From Cryoendolithus antarcticus (Eukaryota; Ascomycota; Dothideomycetes; Cladosporiales; Cladosporiaceae), in contig NAJO01000024.1 of assembly GCA_002077065.1 (NCBI GenBank), positions 248,001 to 312,000 of the forward strand: DNA of 64,000 nucleotides. The letters are read 5' to 3'. The stretch's first letter is position 1. Each line of letters opens with the position of its first letter. Of the stretch, positions 43,270-54,871 are shown in pieces. The position numbers and the translations under genes were made by a program. Below the pieces are notes generated by a model. That model was not told where the DNA came from. It saw only the letters and a list, made by a program, of their open reading frames with translations, and did no database searches.

Positions 43270-44827
43270 ATGATCCCCTACATGACTCTGGCGTTGGCCG
43301 TCGCTCCACTAACGCTTGCGCAAGTGAACGAGAAGGTGCTTGGCGTGTATATCTTTGTAGGTCGAATCCTTGATATCAGTCTACCTTGAGACGGCAAAGC
43401 TGACACACCGGCAGCACCGCCATGGCGACCGCACTGCCAAATCAACACCCCCAGCAAACTTGACAGCTCTTGGCTACGAAGAAGTCTACACCTCCGGCAC
43501 ATACTTCCGCAACCGCTACATCGCCTCAGACGCCAGCTCCAAGATCAATGGCATCAACAGCGATCTCGTGAAGCAAAGCCAGATCGCGGTGTCCGCCCCA
43601 GATGACACTGTCCTGCAGAACTCTGCTATTGGGTTTCTGCAAGGCTTGTACCCACCCGTGGGCGACTTGCTTGCTACCGAGACTCTGCGCAATGGCACTG
43701 AGGTCACATCGCCGATGCAAGGCTACCAGCTCATTCCTGTTGACTCTGTCATGAGTGGTAGCGGCAGCGAAGACAATGGCTGGCTGCAGAGCGCGAGTGG
43801 GTGCGGCCAGGCTGTCGCGAGCTCGAACGAGTACTTCTACAGCCAGGAGTACATGGACTTGCTGGCGAGCACGCAGAGCCTGTATGACACCATCGCGCCT
43901 GTTGTTAATCGCACATTCACGGGTAGCCAAGTAAGCTTCAAGAACGCTTACACGAGTATGTACCCTGTAGCTCCCTTGGAGCAAAAGCCCTACTGACTAA
44001 AGGCTACAGTCTACGACCTCATCAACGTGGCCACCATCCACAATGCCTCCATCACCGACGCCGATGCTCTGACTCCGGAAGTCTTATACCAGCTCCGCAC
44101 CCTCGCCGATGCTCACGAATGGGGCCTGGCCTACAATGCTTCAAACGAGGCCCGCGCAGTGACTGGCATGACGCTCGGTGGAGAGATCGTGGACTTCCTC
44201 AATTCCACACTTTCCAGCCAGGGAAAGCAAAAGCTCAACATTCAATTCGGCGCCTACGGCACTTTCGCGTCCTTCTTTGGGCTTGCACAGCTACCTGCTG
44301 CGAATCCTGAGTTCAAGGGGATCGCGGACTATGCGTCGTCTATGACTTTCGAGCTCTTTACCAACGCCTCTTCCATCACGGCTGCGACGTACTCAGCGCC
44401 CGAGGATCTGTACGTACGCTTCTTGTGGCACAACGGCACAGCCTCCAACATCTCTGAGCCCACGGCCTACCCTCTCTTCGGCTCTGGGCAGGCTGTGTTA
44501 CCCTGGAGTGACTTCACTGCGGGCATGGGTAACTTCTCAATCACCTCTACCGAGCAGTGGTGTGGTGTTTGCAGGAACACCACGGGGACTTGCGCAGCTT
44601 ACCAGCCTGCGGCTAGTAGTGGCAGCCAGAGCAGTGCAGTTGGCCAGTCAAGTGGCAACGGGATGAGTCCTGCTGTCAATGGGGTGATCGGGGCTATGGT
44701 CACGTTGGCTGTGGTGTTGGGTGTGCTTGGGCTGGTGATGCTTGTCGGAGGGTATAGGTTGGTGAGCAAGAAGAGGATGGCGAGGAGCACGAATGTGGGA
44801 GGCGCGGAGGCGGTGAAGGGAGCGTGA
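43270..44827 (+). CDS. Histidine acid phosphatase, membrane-anchored
   Basis: Exons 43270-43356, 43415-43955 and 44010-44827 encode 481 residues. A signal peptide (MIPYMTLALAVAPLTLAQV) precedes the catalytic motif HRHGDRTAK (residues 30-38), where the second His is the phospho-acceptor. The usual RHGxRxP form lacks its Pro here. The late proton-donor motif, HD in most members, appears to be HE (DAHEWGLAYN). NGT/NAS sequons are frequent, fitting secretion. A Ser-rich stalk leads to a C-terminal membrane helix (GAMVTLAVVLGVLGLVMLVG) with a basic KKRMAR stop-transfer, so the protein is likely held at the cell surface. Introns use GTAGGT and GTATGT donors. Confidence 0.9.
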
Positions 44828-45227
44828 TACAGGTCACGGATCACGAACGTTATGTAGGTCTTGCGCTTTCGCCAATGGCGTTGTGTAGAAGTCGAGAAGG
44901 ATCGTAGTCATTTGATGTCTCTATGAGGGGCCCAAGATGCTGCCTGTTATTCCCAGAGGTTGTACCACGGAGTTTGTCTTCTTGCTAAACTGCAGAGTGT
45001 CATCGCGCAAACCCACCGCGGTGATCGGCAGCGGGGCGGACCTGATCTGCATTGCGCAAGCGTGGTGACCGAATGATGGGGTTCGCGTACCAAGTACCTA
45101 ACCGTCACAATTGTCTTGATGGAGCTCAGGGTGCCGAGGCTCCGTTGACCAGCGTTATAATATACGGCATTTGTGTCTACGTTTCTGTTCTAGCATGCCT
45201 CTCCTCAAGTTTGTGTAGACCACAGCC
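44828..45227. other. Intergenic, nothing recognised
   Basis: A 400-bp spacer between codirectional genes, with no visible repeat or RNA. Confidence 0.6.
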
Positions 45228-46636
45228 ATGGGAGCACAATCCCTAGTCTCGCCCGCGCGGCGGAAGCAGGTATTGAGGGTGTTGTTCATATCGCTGCTCC
45301 TCGATCTCGTACAGATTCCTCAGCTCTCGTCCCCCATAGCCAGTTCTAATGTCATTCTCAGATCTCCTTCACCTTCATCCTCCCGCTCTTCCCCAAACTC
45401 CTCGAATTCTACCGCAACCTCGAAGTCCAATCCTCGAACACAGTACTCTCCCGCATCCTCTCCGGCCTGAACGCCTACAAGAACTCCTTCTCGAAACCTA
45501 TAAATGACCGCTACGACATCGTCCTCCTCGGCGGCGCTCTCGGTTCCCTCTTCTCCTTCTGCCAAGCCATAGCCTCGCCAGTCATAGGCACACTCTCGGA
45601 TCGCTATGGCCGCCGCACCGCCCTGCTCTGGTCGATGGCTGGCAACATTGCCTCCGTGGCGCTATGGTGCGCAGCTGTGGACTTCAGGACATTCCTAGCG
45701 AGCAGGATCGTGGGAGGGCTCAGCGAGGGGAATGTGCAGATCGCGCTGGCGATTGCGACGGATATCAGTAGTGATGCGGACAGGGGCAAGACTATGGCGC
45801 TTGTGGGAGCGTGCTTCAGCATTGCATTTACATTCGGGCCCGCGCTGGGGGCGGCGCTGGCGAACGTCACTACTGTGGCGGCCAACCCATTCGCGACTGC
45901 TGCGGGCTTCTCGCTGTTCTTGATCGTCACGGAGACGGTGTATCTATACTTCGCCTTACCTGAGACGCATTTGGTGGATCAACCCACGACGAACGGGACC
46001 GCGCATACAGAGAAGAGGGCTCCAGTGAAGCATACAAGGACGAACTCGCATTCGTTGCTGAATATTACACACTTTGCATTCATCCTGTTTTTCAGCGGCA
46101 TGGAGTTCTCCCTCCCCTTCATGACCTACGACCTCTTCGCGTTCGAAGCAAGGGACTCTGGCAAGCTACTCGGATTCATCGGACTCGTCGCATCACTGTT
46201 CCAAGGCGGTGTGGTTCGGCGTATGCACCCTCTACGCGCGGTTCAGACTGGCGTTGCGAGCGCGGCAGTGGCTTTCTTCATTCTCTCGCGTTTGAGCACG
46301 CAGAAAGAATTGTATGCTGCAGCGTTTCTGCTGGCGATCACGAGTAGCACGGTCGTCACAGGCTTGAACAGTCTATCGAGTTTCGAGGCGGGCAGCAATG
46401 AGAGAGGGGAGAAGTTGGGCAACCATCGAAGTTTTGGGCAGGCTGGCAGAGCACTGGGCCCGCTCTTGTTCTGTACACTTTACTGGTGGGCGGGCAGGGA
46501 TACAGCGTATCTCACTGGCGCTGCGGGAATGGTTGGAGTCTGTGGGCTGGTGTTTGGGCAACTCAAGGCGCCCAAGGGGCTAGATGTAAAGAAGGTGGAA
46601 AAGCCGGCGGATTTACTGGCTGAGAAGGCTGGGTGA
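45228..46636 (+). CDS. Major facilitator superfamily transporter, MFSD10-like
   Basis: Exons 45228-45308 and 45362-46636 encode 451 residues with about 12 hydrophobic segments. The first helix spans the intron: RVLFISLLLDL then ISFTFILPLFPKLLEFY, which resembles the MFSD10/TETRAN group of organic-anion or drug-type carriers. The loop 2-3 MFS signature is clear (GTLSDRYGRRTALLWSMAG), and SRIVGGLSEGNVQIALAIAT marks helix 4. Around residues 225-255 a hydrophilic loop separates the two halves. The C-terminal half has NHRSFGQAGRALGPLLFCTL. Substrate and direction are unknown. The GTACAG donor and TCTCAG acceptor are in phase 0. Confidence 0.9.
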
Positions 46637-47077
46637 GGCTCTCTGCTGGTATGATTTGTATATTGTATATACGTGCGTTCAACACAGGCGCCACGCGCGA
46701 CCAATATTCCATACGTCCAGCATTGTGGACACAGGATATGTCCTGGACGAGAGAGCCGTCGGGTTGCGGCTGAAGACACTCCGAAGGGAGGCTGAGGTCG
46801 AGACGTCACTCGAGAACACCAGCACGCGCGAGGTTCAAAACATGGCTTTCGACAACTTTCCTCTCTTCGCGCATTTGCTATCTTCGAAGTCGTGTAGATA
46901 CCGTTTGAATCTTGAAGTATCGTTCGCTGAGTCTAGCAAGATGTTGTCACGATAAAATCACGATCATTCATCTTGTTTCTGTTTGGGTCGCCACCAGTAA
47001 GGACTTCGATCTAGGACAGGAGGCACGCTACCTTACGGATATATTCACGTACCACATAAGGTACCTTACATGATATC
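46637..47077. other. Intergenic, nothing recognised
   Basis: Contains the 3' flank of the MFS gene and presumably the promoter of the acyltransferase-like gene. No clear element. Confidence 0.6.
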
Positions 47078-48712
47078 ATGCTACCGCCAGGTCTATCTAC
47101 ACCTCAGGAGGTATCACAATATTACGATGACCTCTACTACGCTGGAATCGCCTCTGGCAAATTCCGACCCTTTGTCTACCCCTTGGGCGCGCTTGGCGGC
47201 TTCCTGGTAATACTGGCTCTGATCTTGGACAATCGACGATCACGTATACGACGCTATGCTGTCTACGCTACCTATGCATTCATGTGTTGCTTCCACGTTT
47301 GGTGTATGGTCAGTTTCAGAGCGAGGAACGCGGCCGCTGCATTTGGACTTGGTTTGATTGCAGCGTTCAGCAATCTCTTTGTTGGCGCTGTAGGATGTGC
47401 AATATATCGTGACGATTGCAGGAGATTGCAGAGACGGAGGGGAGTGGCAAAGCATGGAAGGCTGGATGTCGATGCGAGCGGTGTAGCAAGGGTTACGGGT
47501 ACCGAGCACGCCAGCGTCAGTAATGTTGACGGGAATGCAACGTATCGACTGCCAAATGGCGCTGTCGACAACAGTCCGGGGCGCGATGTGGAGTCGCCTC
47601 TGCCACCTTTCTCCTGGCAGGCCGTCCCTCAGGAGTCGCTCAGCGAACGTTTCGATTGGGTGTTGGACGCCTTTACCAGCTTCCGTGGCATTGGCTGGAC
47701 TTGGGAGCGATCTGGTCTGCCTCCGCCGCCATCATTCGTCGAGGATGCGCTCGGCGGTGCTGTCAACGTTGTCGAACGCCCAGAGCCAGTACGTGTTAGC
47801 AAAACCGGCGTGCGTCGACTTAGCGATCGAGCGGCGCTGGTCAGGGAGAGCGCTATCAATCTAGTCATCGGCTATATCGTCCTTGACGCCGTCAAGACAC
47901 TCGGCATTCACGATCGTTATATGTGGGGCTACATGGACGCTGCACCACCAGCATTCCTTCCTGGAATCATTCGGCAGTCTTTTGCTTTGACCAGGATCTA
48001 TAGATTGTCGATCAGCTGTACAGCGATTTACACTGCACTATGGTTTGCTTTCAAGCTGGGGCCGTTCTTTTTTTGCGGCGTTCTCGGACCAAGGTGGATC
48101 GGATTGCGAGGTGAACCTTGGATGAACCCAGCATGCATGTTTGGCAGCTTCAGATCAGTATTGGACCATGGTCTCGCAGGCTGGTGGGGCGGCTGGTGGC
48201 ATCAGACATTCCGCATGGTTTTCGAAGAGCCAGCGAGCTGGCTTATCGCGCGACTTGGGCTGGAGCAGAAGTCGGCTGCAGGCAGTTTAGTCTCTGTCTT
48301 CACAGCGTTTTTCCTATCAGGCTGTCTGCACGCAAGTGGTAGCTACACGCAGCTCGGCGATACACGGCCGATCCTTGGGCAGATGCGCTTCTTCTTTCTG
48401 CAGGCATGCGGCGTCACACTGCAGACGTTTGCCGCCAGAGGACTGAAATCGACTGGCATCACTCAAAAACTTCCAAAGCGACTCCGCCAACTGGGGAATC
48501 TGGTGATCGTGATGTTCTGGATGTATCACACAGCACCGCTGCTGTGCGATGACTTCGCACGAGGAGGTATTTGGCTCTTTGAGCCCGTCCCTATCAGCAT
48601 CTTCAGGGGTATGGGATTAGGGCCGAAAGGCGGCGGAGGATGGTGGCTTTGGAGTGATATGTTTGCATGGCGGACGGGAGAGCATTGGTGGGATACAGGG
48701 ATCGCATTATAG
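47078..48712 (+). CDS. Wax-synthase-like membrane O-acyltransferase
   Basis: A single exon of 544 residues with about eight hydrophobic segments, starting FRPFVYPLGALGGFLVILAL. The C-terminal half matches the wax synthase / MBOAT_2 domain. SVLDHGLAGWWGGWWHQTFR and FTAFFLSGCLHASGSY supply the expected Trp-rich loop and active-site-like His. LGNLVIVMFWMYHTAPLLCD gives the last conserved helix. Fungal members acylate sterols, terpenoids or polyketide products, but no biosynthetic partners flank this copy, so the substrate is open. A hydrophilic insert (about residues 125-210) separates the N-terminal helices from the rest. The ATG at 47078 is the first in the frame. Confidence 0.88.
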   Translation: MLPPGLSTPQEVSQYYDDLYYAGIASGKFRPFVYPLGALGGFLVILALILDNRRSRIRRYAVYATYAFMCCFHVWCMVSFRARNAAAAFGLGLIAAFSNLFVGAVGCAIYRDDCRRLQRRRGVAKHGRLDVDASGVARVTGTEHASVSNVDGNATYRLPNGAVDNSPGRDVESPLPPFSWQAVPQESLSERFDWVLDAFTSFRGIGWTWERSGLPPPPSFVEDALGGAVNVVERPEPVRVSKTGVRRLSDRAALVRESAINLVIGYIVLDAVKTLGIHDRYMWGYMDAAPPAFLPGIIRQSFALTRIYRLSISCTAIYTALWFAFKLGPFFFCGVLGPRWIGLRGEPWMNPACMFGSFRSVLDHGLAGWWGGWWHQTFRMVFEEPASWLIARLGLEQKSAAGSLVSVFTAFFLSGCLHASGSYTQLGDTRPILGQMRFFFLQACGVTLQTFAARGLKSTGITQKLPKRLRQLGNLVIVMFWMYHTAPLLCDDFARGGIWLFEPVPISIFRGMGLGPKGGGGWWLWSDMFAWRTGEHWWDTGIAL

Positions 48713-49737
48713 AGCCCATACTCGGGCATGAAAGGTTGCATGATGCGTCTCTTATCTACGAGCACTCACGTACCGACATCACTTTCATCATGCCAAGCCT
48801 GCAGCTCCGTGCCTTCCCCAGATTTCGGTCACACCGCGGAGAGAAAGCATATTTGTGTGGCGTTTCAAAGCTGGCAAGCCCTGGTTCGGCGATGCTTGAT
48901 GACGGCACTGCAACAAGCAAGTTGGCGTTGAAGGATGCAATAATAGCGAACTTATCACTGTTGCATCGGTGCCGAACAGCCTCATTGTTGTCGTCTCGTC
49001 GTGGCGCTGTCACTAATGCTCAATTCGGGAATGTTGATATCTCGGCCCAGTGAGTGTCTTCGGGTTAGCGACGAGTACTGCAAGAGAAAGTTAAGAAAAC
49101 TGGGGTTGAGTGAGAGATCTCTCGGCAGCCGGCAGCCATTGGCGCGTACCCCTTCTGGGCAAGGCTTGCGTGGACGAAGCTCCGCTACAGTTTGATCTTT
49201 CGTGTAACGATGAACCACTCAGCAGTATGAACACAAGCACCATCTGAATCGCTCTGGACTGTCACACCTAATTTTCACATGTTCGAGCTGTCGTCGAGTA
49301 ATGTCTCTGGTGCTTATCGTACAGATGATCCTGTCTGATCGGAACCTTGCCCCATCGTGAGGCGTCCTCGCCGGTCGACCTCCGCAATGGTCATCGAGAT
49401 TTCATGCACACACTTACGTCACTGACGCCGGGTCGCGTGTGTGCGAGCGCACCGCATGCACCAACGTTTTATTACATGATTATAGTTGCGTAAGGCACAA
49501 GTGGAGCTGTTGATAAGGGTACGGGGAGGACAGGACGATGGACCTCAAGAGTCAAATACCCGCTCAGGCGCACTCCACTTCTCAACCGTAGGTGTGAAAA
49601 GGCTCTTCTTGCTCCGCACAATTCCTATCAGCGTCCCCACGTGGCAACATTTCACGCGCATCATCTTAACCAAACCTGAGATTTCGAGACCTGGGTGTTC
49701 TCTCTGTAATCCACTTTCTGCTCAGACCAACACAGCC
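48713..49737. other. Intergenic, nothing recognised
   Basis: About 1 kb between two codirectional genes. The frame of the next gene is open upstream to 49486 but lacks an ATG. No repeats or RNA genes were seen. Confidence 0.6.
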
Positions 49738-51256
49738 ATGGCGATGGACTCAGCTCACGTGGTGCCTGCGCCCGGACACCTCACAGAGGAAGAGAAGGAC
49801 TTCGACATCGAGTCGTCGCCTTCGCGGTCCAAGTACGACGCCGAGAAGTATGACGGCAAAACCGGTATGCACGATTTGGAGAACGCGACCACTGTCGAAG
49901 AAGGGCAGACTGCAGGCGAGAAGAAGTTCAAGGCTCTCAGCTGGCCTAAGCTGACGATATGCTTGATCGTCGAGGCGATTGCTCTTGGTTCTCTCAGTGT
50001 TCCAAGCGCTTTCGCTGCAGTCGGGATGGTCGCTGGTGTGCTCCTCTCTGTCGGGCTTGGGCTTATTGCTATCTACACCAGCTACGTTGTCGGACAAGTC
50101 AAGCTTCGCCACCCTGGTGTCGCTCACTATGCGGACGCGGTCAAGCTCATCTGGGGCAAGCCGGGGTATGAGCTTACTGGCGTGATGTTCTGCCTATTGC
50201 TCATCCTCCTTGTCGGCTCTCATACTCTCACTGGAACCATAGCATGGATTCGCATCGTGGACAACAACGCACTTTGCGCTTTGATATGGGGCATCATCTC
50301 AGCTATCCTGCTTTTCGTCCTCGCACTCCCACCTAGCTTCGCTGAGTTCGCGATCCTTGGATACATCGATTTCGCCAGCATCATCATCGCCATCATGGTC
50401 ACCATCATCGCTACTGGTGTCGAGGCCCATAAGTCACCAGGCGGCCTGAATGGCGTCAATTGGACATGGGGTCCACCGCCTGACATGACCTTGCCAAAAG
50501 CTTTCCTGTCAGTCACGAACATCATCTTCGCCTACTCTTTCGCTGTCTGCCAATTCTCCTTCATGGAAGAGATGCACACGCCAAAAGATTATGTGAAGTC
50601 AATCTGGGCCCTCGGACTGACCGAGATCTTCATCTACACCCTCACCGGCGGTCTGATCTACGCATTCGTCGGCGCCGATGTTAGCAGCCCGGCTCTGCTT
50701 TCCGCTGGCCACACTGTGTCGCGTATCGCCTTCGGTATTGCGCTGCCAGTCATCTTCATCTCCGGCAGTATCAATTCCACCGTCGTCGGGCGCTACATCA
50801 TCGGCCGTGCGTTCCCGAGATCGCCCATCAGATACACGAACACAAAGAAGGGTTGGATCGTCTGGGTGGCTCTGATCGCGATCATCACACTGATTGGCTT
50901 TGTCATCGCTGAGGCTATTCCGTTCTTCAACGCTTTGCTTGGGTTGATCTCGAGTTTGTTCATAAGTATGTTTCTCTTCGATCAGCCTTCCCCTGAATTA
51001 TAATACTGACTTGGCAACAGGTGGCTTCACGTTTTACTTCCCCGCGCTCTTCTGGTTCCAGCTTGTCAAGGAGGGCAAATGGAATTCCAGCGCGAAGAAC
51101 ATCGTCTTGTCGATCATGAACGTGATTGTGTTATTCATCGGCATTGCGACACTTGGTCTGGGTACTTATGCCAGTGTTGTCGATATCTTGGATGCCTACT
51201 CGAGCGGAGAAGTGAGGGGGAGCTTCACGTGCAGTGCGAAGGCTTACGAGTCATAA
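49738..51256 (+). CDS. Neutral amino-acid permease (Aa_trans family, mtr-like)
   Basis: Exons 49738-50965 and 51021-51256 encode 487 residues. A hydrophilic acidic N-terminus of about 70 residues precedes 11 or so membrane helices. The AAAP/Aa_trans fold is shown by the first helix after ALSWPKLTICLIVEAIALGS with LSVPSAFAAVGMVAGVLLSV, then QFSFMEEMHTPKDYVKSIWA, a common feature of Neurospora mtr-like permeases. The last exon continues SGGFTFYFPALFWFQLVKEG and two final helices. Substrates are probably neutral and aromatic amino acids by family. The intron (GTATGT...CAACAG) is 55 bp and in phase 1. The start is the first ATG, with a second two codons later. Confidence 0.93.
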
Positions 51257-51903
51257 GCACGACGAATTACTGAGGAGTAACGCGGCGGCGTCAGGGTGCA
51301 TGTCAAGGATACTTGGGACTGAGCGCGGTGTTGGGGACCTTCGAACTGGTTATCGTGAGCAGCATATCTGTTCCGACTTTGTACCATCTTCTACTCTAGG
51401 CCTTCCAGACATCCCTTGTGTGCATATCACGATCAAGATTGCTTGGCAAAATGCACTGTTGGCGTTACACAATATCATGATGGCCCACGTCATCGCGACT
51501 GCAGTTTGACGAACACCACAAATGATACGTGTACTATCTGTTTGTATCATGCCTTTCCCATACGACTCTTACGTATGCCTGATAATAACGTGAAGGTTAG
51601 GCAAGCTCCCATTTCACTCAGTACACAATTCTCAGCTTCAACGCTCCTTGCGTGAGCTGTATCTGATTCTCTTCGGATCAAGGGCTGAAGCCGAGCTTCT
51701 CTAGACTCACTCGCAGCAGCGGGCGACGGATCATACCTTGGAAAGAGATTGAACCTTATTTCTTGCTACAGAACGAATTCAACTACTTTCTATTCCAGAA
51801 GGGTAGACTTGATTGGCTGTCGTGGCTGTGCATCCGCTTGGGAAGCGGCTTGAGGGTGACCCCAAGAACAAGGGAAGTGGATGTGCTCGATCAGTGACTT
51901 GCG
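51257..51903. other. Intergenic, nothing recognised
   Basis: About 650 bp with only short frames. No element identified. Confidence 0.6.
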
Positions 51904-52515
51904 ATGAGGATGCCATCTCACAAAGGGACGTATGCGCTACTGAAAGACGAGGCGAACCGACGCCTTCTCGACTCTCGCCATGCTCTAATTACCACGCCTT
52001 TGCGGGCCTACAGACAACTGCTGCACCCTAGCGCAAGCGACCATGGCACACGGCCAACAGAATGGGAACTTGACTGGGCGACATTCTGCTGGCTCGTACC
52101 GCACATACCTCTTGCCTGTCTGGTAGCGATGAGCTGCTCCGTCGGTATACTCGGGATGGGATATGCCTTCGCTTGGCTTCATCACTATGACCCCTCGGCG
52201 GACGGCGTCCAGCAAGCGCAGAGACCTCCGCGTTTTGGTGTACTTGCATGGTCAGGCCTGGTCGCGTTGCTCTACGGCACCACCATGTATGTGATGCTGA
52301 CTGATGATGCCGATTCTGGCGTTGATATCGACGAAGCCCTTTGGCAGATGCTCGTCGGTCTTGCAGCTTTGATGAGTGCCATCGCGGCTGTACTGTTCGG
52401 TGCAGTCATGTTTGTGGCAATGCTGAAGCTCGCAAAGGAGGTCTACCATAATCTTTACTGGCCGGCTCACGAAAGTGAGAAGGCCCAGCAATCGCCGCTG
52501 CTACCGCAGTCATGA
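51904..52515 (+). CDS. Multi-pass membrane protein, unknown function
   Basis: A single exon of 203 residues. After a polar N-terminus of about 65 residues there are three clear hydrophobic segments: FCWLVPHIPLACLVAMSCSV with GILGMGYAFAWL, then FGVLAWSGLVALLYGTTMYV, then LWQMLVGLAALMSAIAAVLF with GAVMFVAML. The C-terminus is polar (SEKAQQSPLLPQS). Composition and hydrophobic periodicity support a real gene, but no family is recognised. ATG 51904 and ATG 51910 are both possible. It converges on the next gene with 74 bp between stops. Confidence 0.65.
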   Translation: MRMPSHKGTYALLKDEANRRLLDSRHALITTPLRAYRQLLHPSASDHGTRPTEWELDWATFCWLVPHIPLACLVAMSCSVGILGMGYAFAWLHHYDPSADGVQQAQRPPRFGVLAWSGLVALLYGTTMYVMLTDDADSGVDIDEALWQMLVGLAALMSAIAAVLFGAVMFVAMLKLAKEVYHNLYWPAHESEKAQQSPLLPQS

Positions 52516-52589
52516 GCTGCAGTCGCATCGATGAACATTGATGCTCAGCCTGTTTCCAAGATGAAAGACCGGAGGTGTCGTAGCCAGAC

Positions 52590-53874
52590 TCAGCCACCAC
52601 TGCTACCATGCTTCGGCGACTCGACTTCCGGCTTTACGTCTCGTAACGCTGCCTCGAGATCCAGAATCTCATTTGTGCCATTAGTAGGCCTAGACCAGTC
52701 CCGAGTCAGCGGAGGGTACTGGCTATGTTCGTCTCTTCTGACGAATTCATCTGGGTTCGAGATGTCAAGCGGCGAAGCAGCTACCTCCTTCTTCCGCTTC
52801 GCCTGTTCGTTGAACGAGAACTCCCCGCGCACACCATCGCTCAACACACTACCCAGGCGCTCCAATTTGTACGCCTTGAGGCGGTCCAGCGCCTCTTTGA
52901 AGCGATCGAGGACGGCGACGTCGCAGATGCAGCGGAAGACAAAAGCTAGCTTCCAGAAAGGCTGGATGCCGTCAGGCAGAGCCGTCGTCTTGATAGCATT
53001 TGTGACCGCCAAGATGTCGAGGAGGAGGAAGCATATGCTGAGGACCATGGCGCCCAACACGACAGCAAAGCGAGGTGACACACGCATGAGCTCAATGTAG
53101 CCAAACTCGTAGCGGGACTTTATGTTGTAGAACAAGCTCAGGACTGTGAAGATCCACCACGGATCACGGAAGAGGGCTTCATACGGGCGAGTGTGGGTGA
53201 AGAGGGCGCTCTTGCCAGAGAAGTAGAGACTGAGGTGGTGTGAGTGCCGTCCCCGATCTGAATGAAAGGTTACTTACAAGTTTGCAGTAATCTCCAGAAT
53301 CCAGTAGGGCTGGACCAAGGCGAGTGTCGAGATGAATAATATACTACCCCAGTTCGGGAGAAATGGCTTGACCTTGATCCACGCGATTACATTGTGGAGA
53401 CTCCAGGAGATGTTGAGGAATATGGCTGTCACGCTCAAGTACCAACTGTACACTGGCGGGTTGGTGAAGATGAAAGTACCATGAAACATGCCCAGAACTA
53501 GCTATATAACGTGACATCAGCGAGACATAAGTGAGATAGTCATTTGGCAAGTGAAGCAGTTACCTCAGTCAGGATGAGCTTGTGGAGCAGTACACCTCTT
53601 CGCATATTGGCAAAGGTGATGCACGCCATCACCATGAGTGAACCAACCATGAAGCCTTGCGCCCATGCTTCGATTGTCAGCCCAGTGGGATCTTGTGGTT
53701 TGCCGACGTTCAGCACCATCTCGACTGCGATTCCATGCACTTGGATCTCTTGTAGCGTGGGGTGGATCTGACGCAGGCTCCAGGGTGGTAAGATCACCTG
53801 CCCACAGTCATGCTCCTAAACGATGTGCACGGCTCGACGGTAATACACTGACGTACGAGCCTTCTTGGTGGCAT
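52590..53874 (-). CDS. Fungal seven-helix membrane protein, unknown function
   Basis: Exons 53874-53857, 53797-53564, 53501-53278 and 53229-52590 encode 371 residues. The 18-base first exon (MPPRRL) joins VILPPWSLRQIHPTLQEIQV through GTACGT and GGGCAG. About seven hydrophobic segments follow: AWAQGFMVGSLMVMACITFA, HGTFIFTNPPVYSWYLSVTA with IFLNISWSLHNVIAW, GSILFISTLALVQPYWILEI, DPWWIFTVLSLFYNI, FAVVLGAMVLSICFLLLDIL and PFWKLAFVFRCICDVAVLD. The C-terminal tail is charged and probably cytosolic. This resembles a widespread uncharacterised Pezizomycotina family with the same conserved VQPYWILEITANF segment; I know of no assigned role. All four exons keep the frame. Confidence 0.82.
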
Positions 53875-54871
53875 GACTGAGCTCCCTCGAGAAGTTCGAA
53901 ATGTAGCTCTACATGCCGAGACTGATGACTTTGCGCCAATACGTCGCGGACCGCAGGCAAGCGGGGCCAGTACTGCTGTGGAAGTCGAGTTGTTACGGCC
54001 ATTGCCACGTTTGTCTCACGCAGAGACGAGGTGCTATCGTAGCAAACCTCATCGACGTTTACCTTACCTTCGCCATGCCACCCTACATCTCCCCATTCGA
54101 TCTTACCGGGAGCCCCGGACGAGAGCTGTTTGGGCCTTGGCGGTGTGACCACACGCCCCTACACCGACGTTGCTTTCGATGCCGTCCTCGTGTCTGTCTT
54201 CGCTTCTTCTTACCTCGTATCGACTAAGGGACTCAGCCGCTCACGAGGTGGCGCGCAGCTAAAACTCTGAGCGCGAAACGGGCGAGATCTCGCTTTTGCT
54301 TCTCGACCTCGGTCGACTCATCGGCTGAGGTGCGCAACAAATCAGTATCGAGTGCGGCTCACACGCGCAAAGCTAAGCTACCCTGCGCACGCCATTTCAG
54401 ACCCTACTGTCGACCTGCATCTCCTAGACAAAGGCAGCCCAGGATACACCGGCAGGATATACTTCTTGATGGTGACAGACCCAAAAGCAATGTCAGTAGG
54501 CACGATGACGGACCCCACTGACAGCACGCCGTGGCATCAGCGGCGACCTCTCGTGGCGTGCTCGAGCGAGTCATCTGGCTGGATAACGCTGCAGACTTCC
54601 CGACACCCACTTCATCAATATTGCAGCCTTGCATGCCAGGCTGCCAGCACGCCATTAAAGCTTTCGAGCTCGAATACGTGATCGACCTTCTGACGCAATC
54701 GATGAGATGACTGGGGCTCGCTGTTGCTACGTACTTGAGTCCGTTGGAGTTCGACATACTGAACGGTACATACATATCAGGACAACTGAATGGCCAACGT
54801 GGTGGGCACGCACGTGGCATGTTTAAGCGGCAATGCACTGCCATCCTTCCGCATTCGGCTGACAGCTATGT
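53875..54871. other. Intergenic with scattered coding-like fragments
   Basis: Plus-strand fragments read like protein but lie in different frames: MPPYISPFDLTGSPGRELFG (ATG at about 54076), then TVDLHLLDKGSPGYTGRIYF (54411-54470 region), then AIKAFELEYVIDLLTQSMR ending at about 54709. No splice combination that I tried joins them. They may be remains of a decayed gene. Confidence 0.35.

Noticed and set aside
32869..48712. Secondary-metabolite cluster (P450, methyltransferase, MFS transporter, acyltransferase)
   Set aside because: They are spread over 16 kb with ribosomal, ITPase, Fap7 and phosphatase genes between them, and there is no backbone synthase.
49486..49737. 84-codon upstream extension of the amino-acid permease
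   Set aside because: No ATG in the extension; the first in-frame ATG is 49738.
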